Assembly: GCF_002287375.1 (NCBI RefSeq)
Contig: NZ_NPOA01000002.1
Coordinates: 124,001 to 188,000 of the forward strand
Direction: 5' to 3'
From: Virgibacillus profundi
Lineage (GTDB): Bacteria > Bacillota > Bacilli > Bacillales > Amphibacillaceae
DNA: 64,000 nt
Shown here piece after piece: positions 51,349 through 60,953 of this stretch. A program made the translations under genes and the position numbers. The notes beneath the pieces were generated by a model. The model was given only the letters and a program-made list of their open reading frames with translations. It was not told the DNA's origin and did no database searches. Within the stretch, counting starts at the first letter, position 1, and every line of letters begins with the position of its first letter.

Positions 51349-52341
51349 TTGAAGGATCTTCATATTGTACAAATTCTCCCCATGTATCATCCTGATGGGG
51401 AGGAAGTCTTGAATGGACATGCAAATGTGACAAAATTTGACACATTTGAAGAACAGGAAATCATTGATTTTTTAACGAATAATAAAGTGGACGGGATAAT
51501 TCTACGTGCACCTGCAAAAATAACGCCTCCAATTTTAGATGCATGTGAAGAGGTCAAAGCAATTTCAGGTGCTGGAGTTGGTCTTGATAATATTGATGTG
51601 GCGTATGCAACCGAAAAAGGTGTCCGTGTGTTGCATGCACCAAAAACCAACAGCCAGGCTACTGCAGAGCATGCGGCCAGCCTAATTCTTGCAGCAATGA
51701 AGGATATTCCCCAATTTCATAAAGAAACCCATCTTGGAAACTTTGGATACAGGGATGGAAAATATACGAGAGAGCTTTATGGTAAAAAATTAGGGCTGAT
51801 CGGATTTGGCTCTATCGCTCAAAAAGTAGCCAAAATCATGAGATTCGGCTTTGATATGGATGTTATTGTATATGTCCGCACGATCCATGAAGAAAGGAAA
51901 AAACTTGCAAAATCACTTGATGTGGAACTGACCTTGTCAATGGAGGAGGTTTTCCAGAAAAGTGATGTGGTCAGCTTGCACATTCCATTAAATGATAAGA
52001 CAAAAGAGTTAATCGATCATGCTTATTTTGAAATGATGAAGCCATCTGCTGTGTTAATAAATACTGCACGTGGTGGGATTATTAATGAAAAAGACCTGGG
52101 CAGTGCACTGAAAAACGGGCAAATCCACCGTGCTGGAATCGATGTTTTCAGTACAGAACCACCACCTCCAGATCATCCCTTTTTTGGATTGGATGAAGCG
52201 ATTCTTACCCCACATATTGGCGGTATTAGTTTGGAAGCTGCAAAAGCTACATCCGTAATTATTGCTGAAAATCTTGTAAAGGCAATAAATGGAGAAGAAT
52301 TAGAGACTATTGTGAACGGGCGAGAGCTGGCAAAAAAATGA
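51349..52341 (+). CDS. D-isomer-specific 2-hydroxyacid dehydrogenase (phosphoglycerate dehydrogenase-like)
   Basis: A 330-residue NAD-dependent enzyme. The Rossmann motif GFGSIAQK is near residue 150, the catalytic Arg is in NTARGGII (about 238), the Glu in DVFSTEPPPP (about 267) and the His in TPHIGGIS (about 288). It lacks the C-terminal ACT domain of full-length SerA. The start is TTG behind GGGGGAAAG. It is followed 18 bases later by a D-malate/tartrate dehydrogenase gene and then an IclR regulator, so a role in hydroxy-dicarboxylate use is likely. It is the second such dehydrogenase in the window (see 28654). Confidence 0.9.
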   Translation: MKDLHIVQILPMYHPDGEEVLNGHANVTKFDTFEEQEIIDFLTNNKVDGIILRAPAKITPPILDACEEVKAISGAGVGLDNIDVAYATEKGVRVLHAPKTNSQATAEHAASLILAAMKDIPQFHKETHLGNFGYRDGKYTRELYGKKLGLIGFGSIAQKVAKIMRFGFDMDVIVYVRTIHEERKKLAKSLDVELTLSMEEVFQKSDVVSLHIPLNDKTKELIDHAYFEMMKPSAVLINTARGGIINEKDLGSALKNGQIHRAGIDVFSTEPPPPDHPFFGLDEAILTPHIGGISLEAAKATSVIIAENLVKAINGEELETIVNGRELAKK

Positions 52342-52359
52342 AACACAAGGATGGTATGT

Positions 52360-53430
52360 ATGAAAAAACACAAAATTGCACTGATACCAGGGGATGGAAT
52401 TGGTCCTGAGGTTGTTGCAGAAGGTGTGAAAGTTTTAAAAGCAATTGAACAGGCGGATGAAAATCTTTCTTTTGAGTTCACCGAATTCCCTTGGGGTTGT
52501 GAATATTACCTGGAGAACGGTAAAATGATGGATGAAGATGGACTTGAACAGCTAAAGGATTTTGATGTGATTTATCTTGGTGCTGTAGGCTATCCGGGTG
52601 TTCCGGATCATATTTCATTATGGGATCTGCTGCTCAAAATCAGAAAGGGTTTTGATCAATATGTGAATCTCAGACCTGTCACTCTCCTGAATCCTTCCTT
52701 AACCCCACTGAAAAATAAAACGGAAAAAGATATCGATTTTTTAGTCATCCGTGAAAATAGTGAAGGGGAATATGCAGGTGCAGGGGATTGGCTGTTTAAA
52801 GGAAAACCAGAAGAGGTAGCTCTGCAAACTGGTGTATTTTCACGTAAAGGAACAGAGCGGATTATCCGATATGCCTTTGAGGAAGCGCGAAAACGGAAAA
52901 AGACCTTAACGAGCATCAGTAAAGCGAATGCACTGAATTATTCGATGGTGTTTTGGGATGAAGTTTTTGAGGAAGTTAGTAAGGAATACCCGGATGTGGG
53001 AACATATTCCTATCTAGTTGATGCTGCAAGTATGTTTTTTGTTATGCAGCCTGAACGGTTTGAAATTGTTGTGACATCAAATCTATTCGGGGATATTCTG
53101 ACAGATATTGGCGCAGCAATTACTGGTGGAATGGGGCTTGCAACAGGTGCTAATATAAATCCGGATCGGGAATTTCCATCAATGTTTGAGCCTGTACACG
53201 GATCAGCTCCTGATATTTCCGGAAAAGGACTGGCTAATCCAATTGCTGCAATTTGGTCTATTGCTCAAATGATGGATTTTTTTGGGGAAGAAGAATGGGG
53301 TAAGCAGATTGTTACAACGATCAAAAAACTGATTGATGAAGGTGAGCAGCTCACACCAGATCTTGGTGGGAAAGCGTCAACCGAAGAGCTAGGATCCCAT
53401 TTTACTAATTTGTTAATAGAAGGTCTGTAA
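52360..53430 (+). CDS. D-malate/tartrate dehydrogenase (decarboxylating)
   Basis: A 356-residue enzyme of the isocitrate/isopropylmalate dehydrogenase fold, TtuC/DmlA branch. IALIPGDGIGPEVV opens the protein. LRPVTLLNPSLTPL, VIRENSEGEYAGAG, SISKANALNYSMVFWDEV and VVTSNLFGDILTDIGAAITGG give the substrate and Mg2+ sites; EPVHGSAPDISGKG binds NAD. It should oxidise and decarboxylate D-malate to pyruvate, or act on tartrate. The ATG at 52360 is nine bases behind AAGG; an earlier ATG at 52351 is possible. The next gene is an IclR regulator. Confidence 0.9.
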   Translation: MKKHKIALIPGDGIGPEVVAEGVKVLKAIEQADENLSFEFTEFPWGCEYYLENGKMMDEDGLEQLKDFDVIYLGAVGYPGVPDHISLWDLLLKIRKGFDQYVNLRPVTLLNPSLTPLKNKTEKDIDFLVIRENSEGEYAGAGDWLFKGKPEEVALQTGVFSRKGTERIIRYAFEEARKRKKTLTSISKANALNYSMVFWDEVFEEVSKEYPDVGTYSYLVDAASMFFVMQPERFEIVVTSNLFGDILTDIGAAITGGMGLATGANINPDREFPSMFEPVHGSAPDISGKGLANPIAAIWSIAQMMDFFGEEEWGKQIVTTIKKLIDEGEQLTPDLGGKASTEELGSHFTNLLIEGL

Positions 53431-53482
53431 AATAAAGTAAATTATAAAGAATGAAATATGCTTCAGTAGAGGTGCTGTAACG

Positions 53483-54241
53483 ATGAGTCAAAGTTTGTTA
53501 AAAGCTATACGTTTATTAGACTGCTTCATGAAGAAACCGGAATTATCTTTAATCGAATTAACAGAGCTTTCCAATTTACCGAAAACTACTGTATTCCGTC
53601 TGGTATCCTCACTGGAAGAAGGTGGGCTGCTGGTAAAGGTGAGGAATTCCAGTCATGATGTAAAATATCGGATGGGATTGAAGCTACTGGAACTGGGAAA
53701 CCATGTCAGCGAACAGTTGGAATATAAAAAAGCAGCATTCCACCATATGAGAAAATTAAATGAGAAAATAGATGAATTGGTTCATATGGTCGTACTGGAG
53801 GGCGATGAAGCCGTTTATGTCGAAAAAATGGATAGTACAAAACCAGTTCGCCTGGTTGTTGAGGTCGGCAGAAGGGCACCACTATATGCCGGTTCAGCAC
53901 CTAAGGTATTATTGGCGGGAATGGATGAGACTTCTTTAGAGTTGTATTTAAGCAATTTGGAAATGAAGAAATTTACGGAGAATACAATTGATAACATAGA
54001 TGATTTGAAAAAGGAAATTCAGGAAATCAAAGATAAAGGATATGCTTTTAGTAAATCGGAGCATTTTAAAGATACCATCGGATTTTCCTACCCTATCTAT
54101 AATTATAATGGTAAAACCGTTGCGGCATTAGGTGTAAGTATTCCAATAACTGATTACACAGATGAACGAAAGGGACTTATTTTGGAGGAATTAAAGCAAA
54201 CGGTGCAAAATATTTGGCGCGATTTGGGGTATCGCGGGTGA
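53483..54241 (+). CDS. IclR family transcriptional regulator
   Basis: A 252-residue regulator. The winged helix is at about residues 3-62 (LSLIELTELSNLPKTTVFRLVSSL) and the effector domain at about 72-250 (VEVGRRAPLYAGSAPKVLLA, then GFSYPIYNYNGKTVAALGVSIP in parts). It ends a three-gene run with the two dehydrogenase genes and most likely controls them in response to their hydroxy-acid substrate. AGAGGTG precedes the ATG. Confidence 0.9.
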   Translation: MSQSLLKAIRLLDCFMKKPELSLIELTELSNLPKTTVFRLVSSLEEGGLLVKVRNSSHDVKYRMGLKLLELGNHVSEQLEYKKAAFHHMRKLNEKIDELVHMVVLEGDEAVYVEKMDSTKPVRLVVEVGRRAPLYAGSAPKVLLAGMDETSLELYLSNLEMKKFTENTIDNIDDLKKEIQEIKDKGYAFSKSEHFKDTIGFSYPIYNYNGKTVAALGVSIPITDYTDERKGLILEELKQTVQNIWRDLGYRG

Positions 54242-54287
54242 TATAGTAGGTTTTTAATAGTTCTTCTTAGAACCCAAATAAAAAAGA

Positions 54288-54323
54288 AACCAGTCTTAAG
54301 TGTTATTGAGACTGGTGCTTTTT
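54288..54323. terminator. Terminator between iclR and pdxR
   Basis: An 8-bp stem, ACCAGTCT with AGACTGGT, and a T run. It lies between convergent genes. Confidence 0.8.
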
Positions 54324-54395
54324 AAATGTTTACCACGAACGTTTAAAATCTTGATAACGTCCTGGCCGCCGGTCCATAGAAATATGTTTAAAAAG

Positions 54396-55790
54396 TCAGT
54401 TTCCCCAGCTCTTTAATAAAAGACCAATAGCTTCTGCTAACTCGGCTTCCGGTATCCCGGCAAATCCTAAAATAATGATAGGCTGGGATTCATATTGATT
54501 TTCCATTACGTAAGAAGATAATGGATAGATTTTAATATCAGATTTTAGCGCCCTGTTAACTAGCTCTTCCTCACACATATTATTTTTCACTTTTAATACA
54601 ACATGAAACCCGGATAGGTCACCAACCACTTCCGCTATTTGTTGGTATGGCTTCAATAATTCTAATGTTTTTTCCATTTTTCTTCTATATACTTTCCGCA
54701 TTCGGTTAAGATGCTTTTCAAAATCGCCTGCATTCATGAATTGAGCAAGAATATGCTGATCCATTCGGGAAACAGAGCATTGAAAAAAAGATAATTCATC
54801 TTTATAAGACTTCATCAATCGTTTTGGCAGCACCATATAACTTATACGGATTGATGGAATCAGTGATTTAGAGAATGTTCCAAGATAAATGACTTTTTCA
54901 TTATGATCCATGCTTTGCAAGGAGGGAATAGATTTACCGGTGTATCGGAATTCACTGTCATAATCATCTTCTATGATATAGCGGTCATCTCTGCTGGATG
55001 CCCAATTAAGTAGTTTAATTCTTCGATTTGCAGAAAGTACCGATCCATATGGAAAGTGATGTGTTGGTGTTACATAAACCATATCAATTGTTGAACCGTC
55101 CAATGAATCTACCTTTACACCCTTCTCGTCGACATTTAATGGATACACCTTATTTGGATAGTTTTTTAGAATCCTTGAAATTACATGATAACCAGGGTCC
55201 TCTACACCATAAGTCGCTTTATTGCCCAACAGGAGAATGAGCTGCTGCAGCAGAGTTTCTACTCCGGCTCCGATAATGATGTCATCAGGAGAACAATGGA
55301 CTCCTCGGGCTTGATATAAATAATTAGCAATTTCCTCCCGTAAGACAAATTCTCCCTGTCGATCTCCCATTAACAGCAAGGATTGATTCTCTTTATCAAT
55401 GATGTTTTTTGCATATTTCCTCCATTTTGCAAAAGGAAAATTTTCTGTATCTATCTGACTAGGATGGAAATTATACCGGATTTTCTGTTTTTTCTTTTTG
55501 GTATCATTTTGCAGGCGATTAGGTTGGACATACTCCAGGTCCTCATTGGCCAAAACAAAATAACCCTTTCTCGCTATTCCTTCTATATAGCCTTCTGCAG
55601 CTAATTGGTCATATGATTGTTCTACCGTGTTTTGGCTTATTTTTAGGAATTCGGCAAGCTTGCGTTTCGAAGGCAGCTTTATTCCATAGGAAATCCGCCC
55701 TTCCATTATTTCCGTTTTGATGCAGGCATATAATTGCTCATATAGCGGAATCCCATTTTCCCGGTCCAGGTTACAAACGAACATATCCAT
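54396..55790 (-). CDS. pdxR: MocR-type regulator of vitamin B6 synthesis
   Basis: A 464-residue fusion of an N-terminal GntR winged helix (about residues 10-75: YEQLYACIKTEIMEGR, LPSKRKLAEFLKISQNTVEQSYDQL in parts) and a fold-type I aminotransferase domain (about 110-460). The PLP lysine is in YLGTFSKSLIPSIRI, and EDDYDSEFRY is the Asp/Tyr PLP segment. In PdxR proteins this domain senses PLP and controls pdxST. The ATG at 55790 is seven bases behind GGGAGG; the frame extends 63 bases further without a better start. It is divergent from pdxS, which strongly supports the assignment. Confidence 0.9.
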   Translation of the reverse strand: MDMFVCNLDRENGIPLYEQLYACIKTEIMEGRISYGIKLPSKRKLAEFLKISQNTVEQSYDQLAAEGYIEGIARKGYFVLANEDLEYVQPNRLQNDTKKKKQKIRYNFHPSQIDTENFPFAKWRKYAKNIIDKENQSLLLMGDRQGEFVLREEIANYLYQARGVHCSPDDIIIGAGVETLLQQLILLLGNKATYGVEDPGYHVISRILKNYPNKVYPLNVDEKGVKVDSLDGSTIDMVYVTPTHHFPYGSVLSANRRIKLLNWASSRDDRYIIEDDYDSEFRYTGKSIPSLQSMDHNEKVIYLGTFSKSLIPSIRISYMVLPKRLMKSYKDELSFFQCSVSRMDQHILAQFMNAGDFEKHLNRMRKVYRRKMEKTLELLKPYQQIAEVVGDLSGFHVVLKVKNNMCEEELVNRALKSDIKIYPLSSYVMENQYESQPIIILGFAGIPEAELAEAIGLLLKSWGN

Positions 55791-55917
55791 ACAAAAAACC
55801 TCCCAATCTGACCCTGTCAAAATGTGTGAAACTGACACTTCCAAAAGCGCCAACTACTATTTATAATAAAGTAATATTCAAATTAATCAACTATAATAAT
55901 GGATTGGAGTGTTTTGA

Positions 55918-56802
55918 TTGGAAAATTTATCAGGTACAGAAATGGTAAAAACAATGGAACAAATTAAAGCTGGTGGCGTCATTATGGATGTTGTAAATGC
56001 GGAACAGGCTAAAATTGCTGAATCCAGCGGGGCAATTGCGGTCATGGCACTGGAACGTGTACCATCGGATATTCGAGCTGCAGGGGGTGTAGCCAGAATG
56101 GCTGATCCTCGTATTATTGAAGAAGTAAAGAACGCTGTCACTATTCCGGTAATGGCAAAGGCGCGTATTGGACATATCGTAGAAGCGCGGGTTTTGGAGG
56201 GACTAGGTGTTGATTTTATTGATGAAAGTGAGGTACTAACCCCAGCAGATGAAGAATTCCATATGTTAAAAAGTGATTTTACAGTTCCATTCGTATGTGG
56301 ATGCAGGGATTTAGGAGAAGCTGCCAGACGACTTGGGGAAGGCACCAAAATGCTTCGTACAAAAGGCGAGCCTGGTACTGGAAATATAGTAGAAGCAGTC
56401 CGTCATATGCGAAAAGTTCAGGCGCAGGTCCGCAAAGTTACAATGATGAAAGATGATGAACTGATGACAGAAGCGAAAAGACTTGGAGCATCTTATGAAA
56501 TCTTAAAACAAATAAAAGAAAAGGGCAGATTGCCAGTAGTGAACTATGCTGCAGGTGGCGTTGCAACCCCATCAGATGCTGCATTAATGATGGAATTAGG
56601 AGCTGATGGTGTATTTGTAGGCTCTGGAATATTCAAATCGGAAAGCCCGGAGAAATTTGCTAAAGCAATCGTCCAAGCGACAGCCCATTACAAAGACTAT
56701 GAACTAATTGGGAAATTATCCCGGGAGCTTGGAGCTGCGATGAAAGGGATTGAAATATCCAATTTGAACCAGGAAGAAAGAATGCAGGAACGAGGATGGT
56801 AG
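55918..56802 (+). CDS. pdxS: Pyridoxal 5'-phosphate synthase subunit PdxS
   Basis: A 294-residue synthase subunit that builds PLP from ribose 5-phosphate, glyceraldehyde 3-phosphate and ammonia. Asp24, Lys81 (VMAKARIGH) and Lys149 (RTKGEPGTG) are at the same numbers as in the Bacillus enzyme. The start is TTG eight bases behind GGAG. The glutaminase subunit gene pdxT, normally next to it, is missing here: a terminator follows and the next gene is a LysR regulator. PLP supply may matter for the many PLP enzymes of the ectoine locus. Confidence 0.96.
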   Translation: MENLSGTEMVKTMEQIKAGGVIMDVVNAEQAKIAESSGAIAVMALERVPSDIRAAGGVARMADPRIIEEVKNAVTIPVMAKARIGHIVEARVLEGLGVDFIDESEVLTPADEEFHMLKSDFTVPFVCGCRDLGEAARRLGEGTKMLRTKGEPGTGNIVEAVRHMRKVQAQVRKVTMMKDDELMTEAKRLGASYEILKQIKEKGRLPVVNYAAGGVATPSDAALMMELGADGVFVGSGIFKSESPEKFAKAIVQATAHYKDYELIGKLSRELGAAMKGIEISNLNQEERMQERGW

Positions 56803-56883
56803 TTTTAGGGTTATGTAGATATAAATCATAGAGATATTTTTCCCAGTTTAATTAAATACTATGACTTTTCGAGTAGAAGAAAT

Positions 56884-56934
56884 GCCGTACCCCTTTTAAA
56901 CTTTCAAATATAGGGATTAGTACGGTGTTTTTTT
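56884..56934 (+). terminator. Terminator of pdxS
   Basis: CCGTACCCCT faces AGGGATTAGTACGG (inner loop of four bases), followed by seven T. Confidence 0.75.
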
Positions 56935-57136
56935 CCTGATTAAAAGTTTTGTGCGATGAAAAAGCAAATATAGGGTATTATGTTAAACTATATATAGAGA
57001 TTGTGAGCAATTCCCCTTAACGAGTCCCGACAGTATTGTTTAACTCGTGTTCATCAATTGGACCAATTAGTAGCATAATTTCTTTAATTAAATTAACCTA
57101 ATAACTAGAAGTTCTTATTAAAAAATAAGGTAGATC
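56935..57136. other. Intergenic region between pdxS terminator and LysR gene
   Basis: About 200 AT-rich bases; with the terminator, 334 bases lack a gene. No pdxT remnant or other coding signal was recognised. Confidence 0.5.
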
Positions 57137-58084
57137 TTGCATGAGAAAGGAGTGAAAGCAATCGAATTACGACATTTAGAATATTTTTTAATGGTTAGTA
57201 AAGAACTACATTTTACTAAAGCAGCAGAAAAATTAGGAATATCACAACCCACTTTAAGTCATCAAATTAAGATGCTTGAAATTGAGTTAGGATACCCACT
57301 TTTTAACCGTGTTGGCAAGAAAATTGAGCTTACTAAGGTAGGAGAAATTGTACAGCAAGAAGCATTGAATATTCAAGGTTCCATACAAAATATGTCCTCT
57401 CAAATTACAGCATTGACGAAAGTAGAAGTTGGAGAATTAAAAATTGCTGTGTTACCGGGCGAAATAACGGATTTGGTATCTACTTTATGTATTCAATTTA
57501 GCCAGTTATATCCGAACATTAAAGTTTTCATTGAAACTACTGATCAGGTGGAAAGGGCCGTTCTGGAAAATCGAGCTGATTTTGGTATTGGTTTTCATCT
57601 TAATCCAAATGATATGTTACAGGTGACAAAGTTGTATGATGAAGAATTTTACCTGATTAGTAATCAAAGTAATGGAGAGGATAGGGTTTCATTTTCTTCC
57701 ATTTTAGATGGTCCTCTGATTTTATTTCCAGGTATACATCAATGTAGAAAAATACTTGATAAAACGAGCTATGAAGTTGGTAGACACATAGAGCCTACTG
57801 TTGAAACGTCCAGTATTGAATCTATCTTGAATCTAGTTCGAAGTGGTGTTGGTCGTAGTGTTGTCTCGCGTACATTATACGAATTTTATGATACAGAGGA
57901 TTTATTTTTCCAGCATATTGAAAAACCATCTTTGACGAGCGCAGTTTCTCTCGTGATGAAAAAGAATTGTTTTATTAATTTTGCGGCACGTAAATATATT
58001 AAGTTATTAGTACGTGAAATTGAAAAGCTTCATTTGTACACAGAGAAAGATGCGATTAATTCTTTGAAAAGTTCTATATTATAG
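57137..58084 (+). CDS. LysR family transcriptional regulator
   Basis: A 315-residue regulator. The helix-turn-helix is at about residues 12-68 (LRHLEYFLMVSKELHFTKAA, then LGISQPTLSHQIKMLE), and the LysR substrate-binding domain covers about 95-300. The start is uncertain: the TTG at 57137 is taken, with AAGG six bases before it. The family-typical beginning (IELRHLEYF) sits exactly eight bases behind a much better site, AAAGGAG, but there the codon is ATC. It precedes an HD-domain gene in the same direction. The effector is unknown. Confidence 0.85.
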   Translation: MHEKGVKAIELRHLEYFLMVSKELHFTKAAEKLGISQPTLSHQIKMLEIELGYPLFNRVGKKIELTKVGEIVQQEALNIQGSIQNMSSQITALTKVEVGELKIAVLPGEITDLVSTLCIQFSQLYPNIKVFIETTDQVERAVLENRADFGIGFHLNPNDMLQVTKLYDEEFYLISNQSNGEDRVSFSSILDGPLILFPGIHQCRKILDKTSYEVGRHIEPTVETSSIESILNLVRSGVGRSVVSRTLYEFYDTEDLFFQHIEKPSLTSAVSLVMKKNCFINFAARKYIKLLVREIEKLHLYTEKDAINSLKSSIL

Positions 58085-58197
58085 TTTTTTTCTATCATTA
58101 TCATAGAAATGATGTTATAGACAAATGATGATGGCCTCTTTACAATGAAGACAACTCGTGAAGATGAGAAATATACATGGTAAAGGGGTTTTTAATC

Positions 58198-58836
58198 ATG
58201 AGGCAAGAAATAGCAGGTATCAAGATTCCTGATTCCAGGTTGGCGAAAGATGCAGCCGATATTTTACGTGAGCATGGGAATGACCTGTTGTGGAATCATT
58301 CCAATCGTGTATTTTTATTTGGTGCAGTAAACGGAAAAAAAGCGAAGCAGAATTATGATTTGGAGTTATTATATGTCAGTGCTTTATTCCATGATTTAGG
58401 CTTAACAGAAAAATACAGTAGTCCAGATTTAAGGTTTGAAGTAGACGGTGCAAATACAGCAAGAAGTTTCCTGCAGCAGTACCAAATTCCAGATGAGTCG
58501 ATTCAGCTTGTATGGGATGCTATTGCGCTGCATACAACGCCGGGAGTTGCAGAACATAAACAGTCTGAAGTAGCGCTATTATTTCATGGTGTTGGTTTAG
58601 ATGTGATGGGAGATGGCTTTGAACAATTCCCTGAAGATTTGCGTGAAGCTATTATAAAAGCGTTCCCTCGTAATAATTTCAAAAAGGAAATTATTCCAGC
58701 GTTTTATGAGGGATTTAAGCATAAGCCCGAAACAACTTTCGGCAATATGAAAGAAGATGTTATTAAATATTTTAGACCGGATTATAATAATAAGAATTTC
58801 TGTCAGTGCATTTTACATTCATCATGGTCAGAATAA
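58198..58836 (+). CDS. HD-domain protein (cyanamide hydratase-like)
   Basis: A 212-residue HD-fold metal hydrolase. The metal ligands are His in NHSNRVFLFG near residue 37, the pair in LFHDLGLTEKY near 65, and an Asp further on; IALHTTPGVAEHK is typical of the subgroup that includes yeast and fungal cyanamide hydratases. It may hydrate cyanamide or act on another small nitrogen compound; activity on nucleotides is less likely from the pattern. The ATG at 58198 is ten bases behind AAAGGGG; an in-frame ATG at 58177 precedes that site. Confidence 0.78.
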   Translation: MRQEIAGIKIPDSRLAKDAADILREHGNDLLWNHSNRVFLFGAVNGKKAKQNYDLELLYVSALFHDLGLTEKYSSPDLRFEVDGANTARSFLQQYQIPDESIQLVWDAIALHTTPGVAEHKQSEVALLFHGVGLDVMGDGFEQFPEDLREAIIKAFPRNNFKKEIIPAFYEGFKHKPETTFGNMKEDVIKYFRPDYNNKNFCQCILHSSWSE

Positions 58837-58872
58837 GAAATAGAAATAACAACATTATATTATAAAACGAGT

Positions 58873-58905
58873 AATACCAATGGATCCACTCCGTTGGTAT
58901 TTTTA
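58873..58905 (+). terminator. Terminator of the HD-domain gene
   Basis: ATACCAATGGA faces TCCGTTGGTAT, followed by a T run. Confidence 0.82.
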
Positions 58906-58953
58906 TGGTTCTAATTATTTATGAATTAACTAGTTTAAATTATTTAAATTATA

Positions 58954-58970
58954 TTGTAAATGCAACAAAA
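58954..58970 (+). promoter_or_regulatory. MarR operator candidate, site 1
   Basis: TTGTAAATGCAACAAAA contains an imperfect palindrome of the form TTGCA-NN-TGCAA and nearly repeats site 2. Confidence 0.6.
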
Positions 58971-58999
58971 ATAAGTTACATTTAATGTGTGTGATTTTA

Positions 59000-59016
59000 T
59001 TGCATTTGCAACAAAA
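59000..59016 (+). promoter_or_regulatory. MarR operator candidate, site 2
   Basis: TTGCATTTGCAACAAAA contains the perfect palindrome TTGCA-TT-TGCAA, 46 bases after site 1 and 24 bases before the marR start. Confidence 0.65.
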
Positions 59017-59039
59017 GACATATTGAGGAGTTAATGAAC

Positions 59040-59489
59040 ATGGAGATTCTTCGTGAAATTGGAATGATAGCCAGGGCATTAGATTCTATAAGTAATATAG
59101 AATTTAAAGGATATAATCTTACAAAAGGGCAGTATTTGTACATTGTAAGAATATGTGAAAACCCGGGAATCATTCAAGAAAAATTAGCTGAGATGATAAA
59201 AGTAGATCGAACAACAGCAGCCCGTGCTATAAAAAAACTTGAAATTAATGGCTTTATTGAGAAGAAAGAAGATGAACATAACAAAAAAATTAAGAAACTA
59301 TTTTTAACAGAAAAAGGAAAAAGTGTTTATCCTTTTATAAAAAGAGAAAATAATTATTCCAATTCCGTTGCATTAGAGGGACTTTCCGAAAAAGAAGCAG
59401 AAACCTTTTTCAATCTTGTTCAAAGAGTAAGAAAAAATATAGAAAAGGACTGGGAATTTGTAAAAAAGGGAAACAAGAGAAATTATTGA
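59040..59489 (+). CDS. MarR family regulator
   Basis: A 149-residue winged-helix repressor. The recognition region is at about residues 38-85 (QEKLAEMIKVDRTTAARAIK), followed by the wing FIEKKEDEHNKKIKKLFLT. The ATG at 59040 is nine bases behind GAGGAG; an in-frame ATG at 59034 is too close. It is the first gene of an operon with paiA and paiB, and two palindromes lie before it, so it probably represses its own operon. The signal is unknown; polyamines or a related stress are plausible. Confidence 0.9.
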   Translation: MEILREIGMIARALDSISNIEFKGYNLTKGQYLYIVRICENPGIIQEKLAEMIKVDRTTAARAIKKLEINGFIEKKEDEHNKKIKKLFLTEKGKSVYPFIKRENNYSNSVALEGLSEKEAETFFNLVQRVRKNIEKDWEFVKKGNKRNY

Positions 59490-59514
59490 ATATATAAAGG
59501 AGTGGTATATTTAA

Positions 59515-60033
<519 letters not shown>

Positions 60034-60054
60034 TCTTTTGAAAGGTGGATTTTA

Positions 60055-60660
60055 ATGTATATCCCGAAACATTTTAAAGTCACAGACTTTGATGAAATCA
60101 GAGAATTTATTCAGAAGTACTCTTTTGGAACCATTGTATCGACAGAACAAGGCAAACCAATTGCCACTCATTTGCCATTAGAGTTACATAAACAAGGAGA
60201 TGATTACTATATAACAGGACACTTTGCTTATGCAAACCCTCAGTGGAAAACGTTTGAGGCAGATAATGTGCTTGTTATGTTTCAAGGTCCGCACGCTTAC
60301 ATTTCATCTTCTTGGTATAAGTCTGAAAATGTACCGACATGGAATTATCAATCTGTTCATATATATGGAACAGCTAGTATAATGAGTGAACAGGAATTGC
60401 AAGAAGACCTTAAAATCCTATTACAAAAATATGAGCAACATCGTAAGAATCCAGCTTTATGGGAGAATCTTTCTTCCCAAACTAAAAAACAAATCAAAGG
60501 TATCGTTGGATTTAAAATTAAAATACAAGAAGTTCAAGCTGCATATAAATTAAGCCAAAACCGAAATGAAGAGGACTATCAGAACATCATTGATAAACTA
60601 TATGAGGAAAAGGATTTAAATTCTCAAGATTTAGCTGAAGTGATGGAAAACAGAAAGTAA
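60055..60660 (+). CDS. paiB: PaiB family protein (FMN-binding split barrel)
   Basis: A 201-residue protein of the PaiB family, a split-barrel flavin-binding fold described as a negative regulator of protease genes. The N-terminal MYIPKHFKVTDFDEIREFI and the central FQGPHAYISSSWYKS and VPTWNYQSVHIYG are diagnostic. AAAGGTGG precedes the ATG. It is the last gene of the marR-paiA-paiB operon. Whether it regulates transcription directly or works as an FMN enzyme is not settled. Confidence 0.92.
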   Translation: MYIPKHFKVTDFDEIREFIQKYSFGTIVSTEQGKPIATHLPLELHKQGDDYYITGHFAYANPQWKTFEADNVLVMFQGPHAYISSSWYKSENVPTWNYQSVHIYGTASIMSEQELQEDLKILLQKYEQHRKNPALWENLSSQTKKQIKGIVGFKIKIQEVQAAYKLSQNRNEEDYQNIIDKLYEEKDLNSQDLAEVMENRK

Positions 60661-60724
60661 TTCACTTATTACCAGAATGTGGAGAAGTATAATTAAGGTA
60701 ACGGGAGCAAAAGTTGTACAAGTG

Positions 60725-60748
60725 AGATCATCAAATGATGGTCTTTTT
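60725..60748 (+). terminator. Probable terminator of marR-paiAB
   Basis: GATCATCA faces TGATGGTC with a short loop, followed by five T. Confidence 0.6.
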
Positions 60749-60953
60749 CTTTAATTATTAATTTCAGAAACTTGCAATTTAATCCAAACTATTATGTTAT
60801 TATTTGTTTATAGATCTGAATTATCGACTAACTAAATCTCATTCTTGTAGAACAAACAGTAGAAGAATTATCTCATAGAAAATTCGGAGGTGTTTCTATT
60901 AATATTTCAGTAATTAAAGCAACCTCAGCGCATGCAAAAGGAAGGATTAATAA

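Noticed and set aside
54396-55790. EnuR, the MocR-type ectoine regulator
   Set aside because: The domain plan is the same, but it is divergent from pdxS and 14 kb from the ectoine locus, which fits PdxR.
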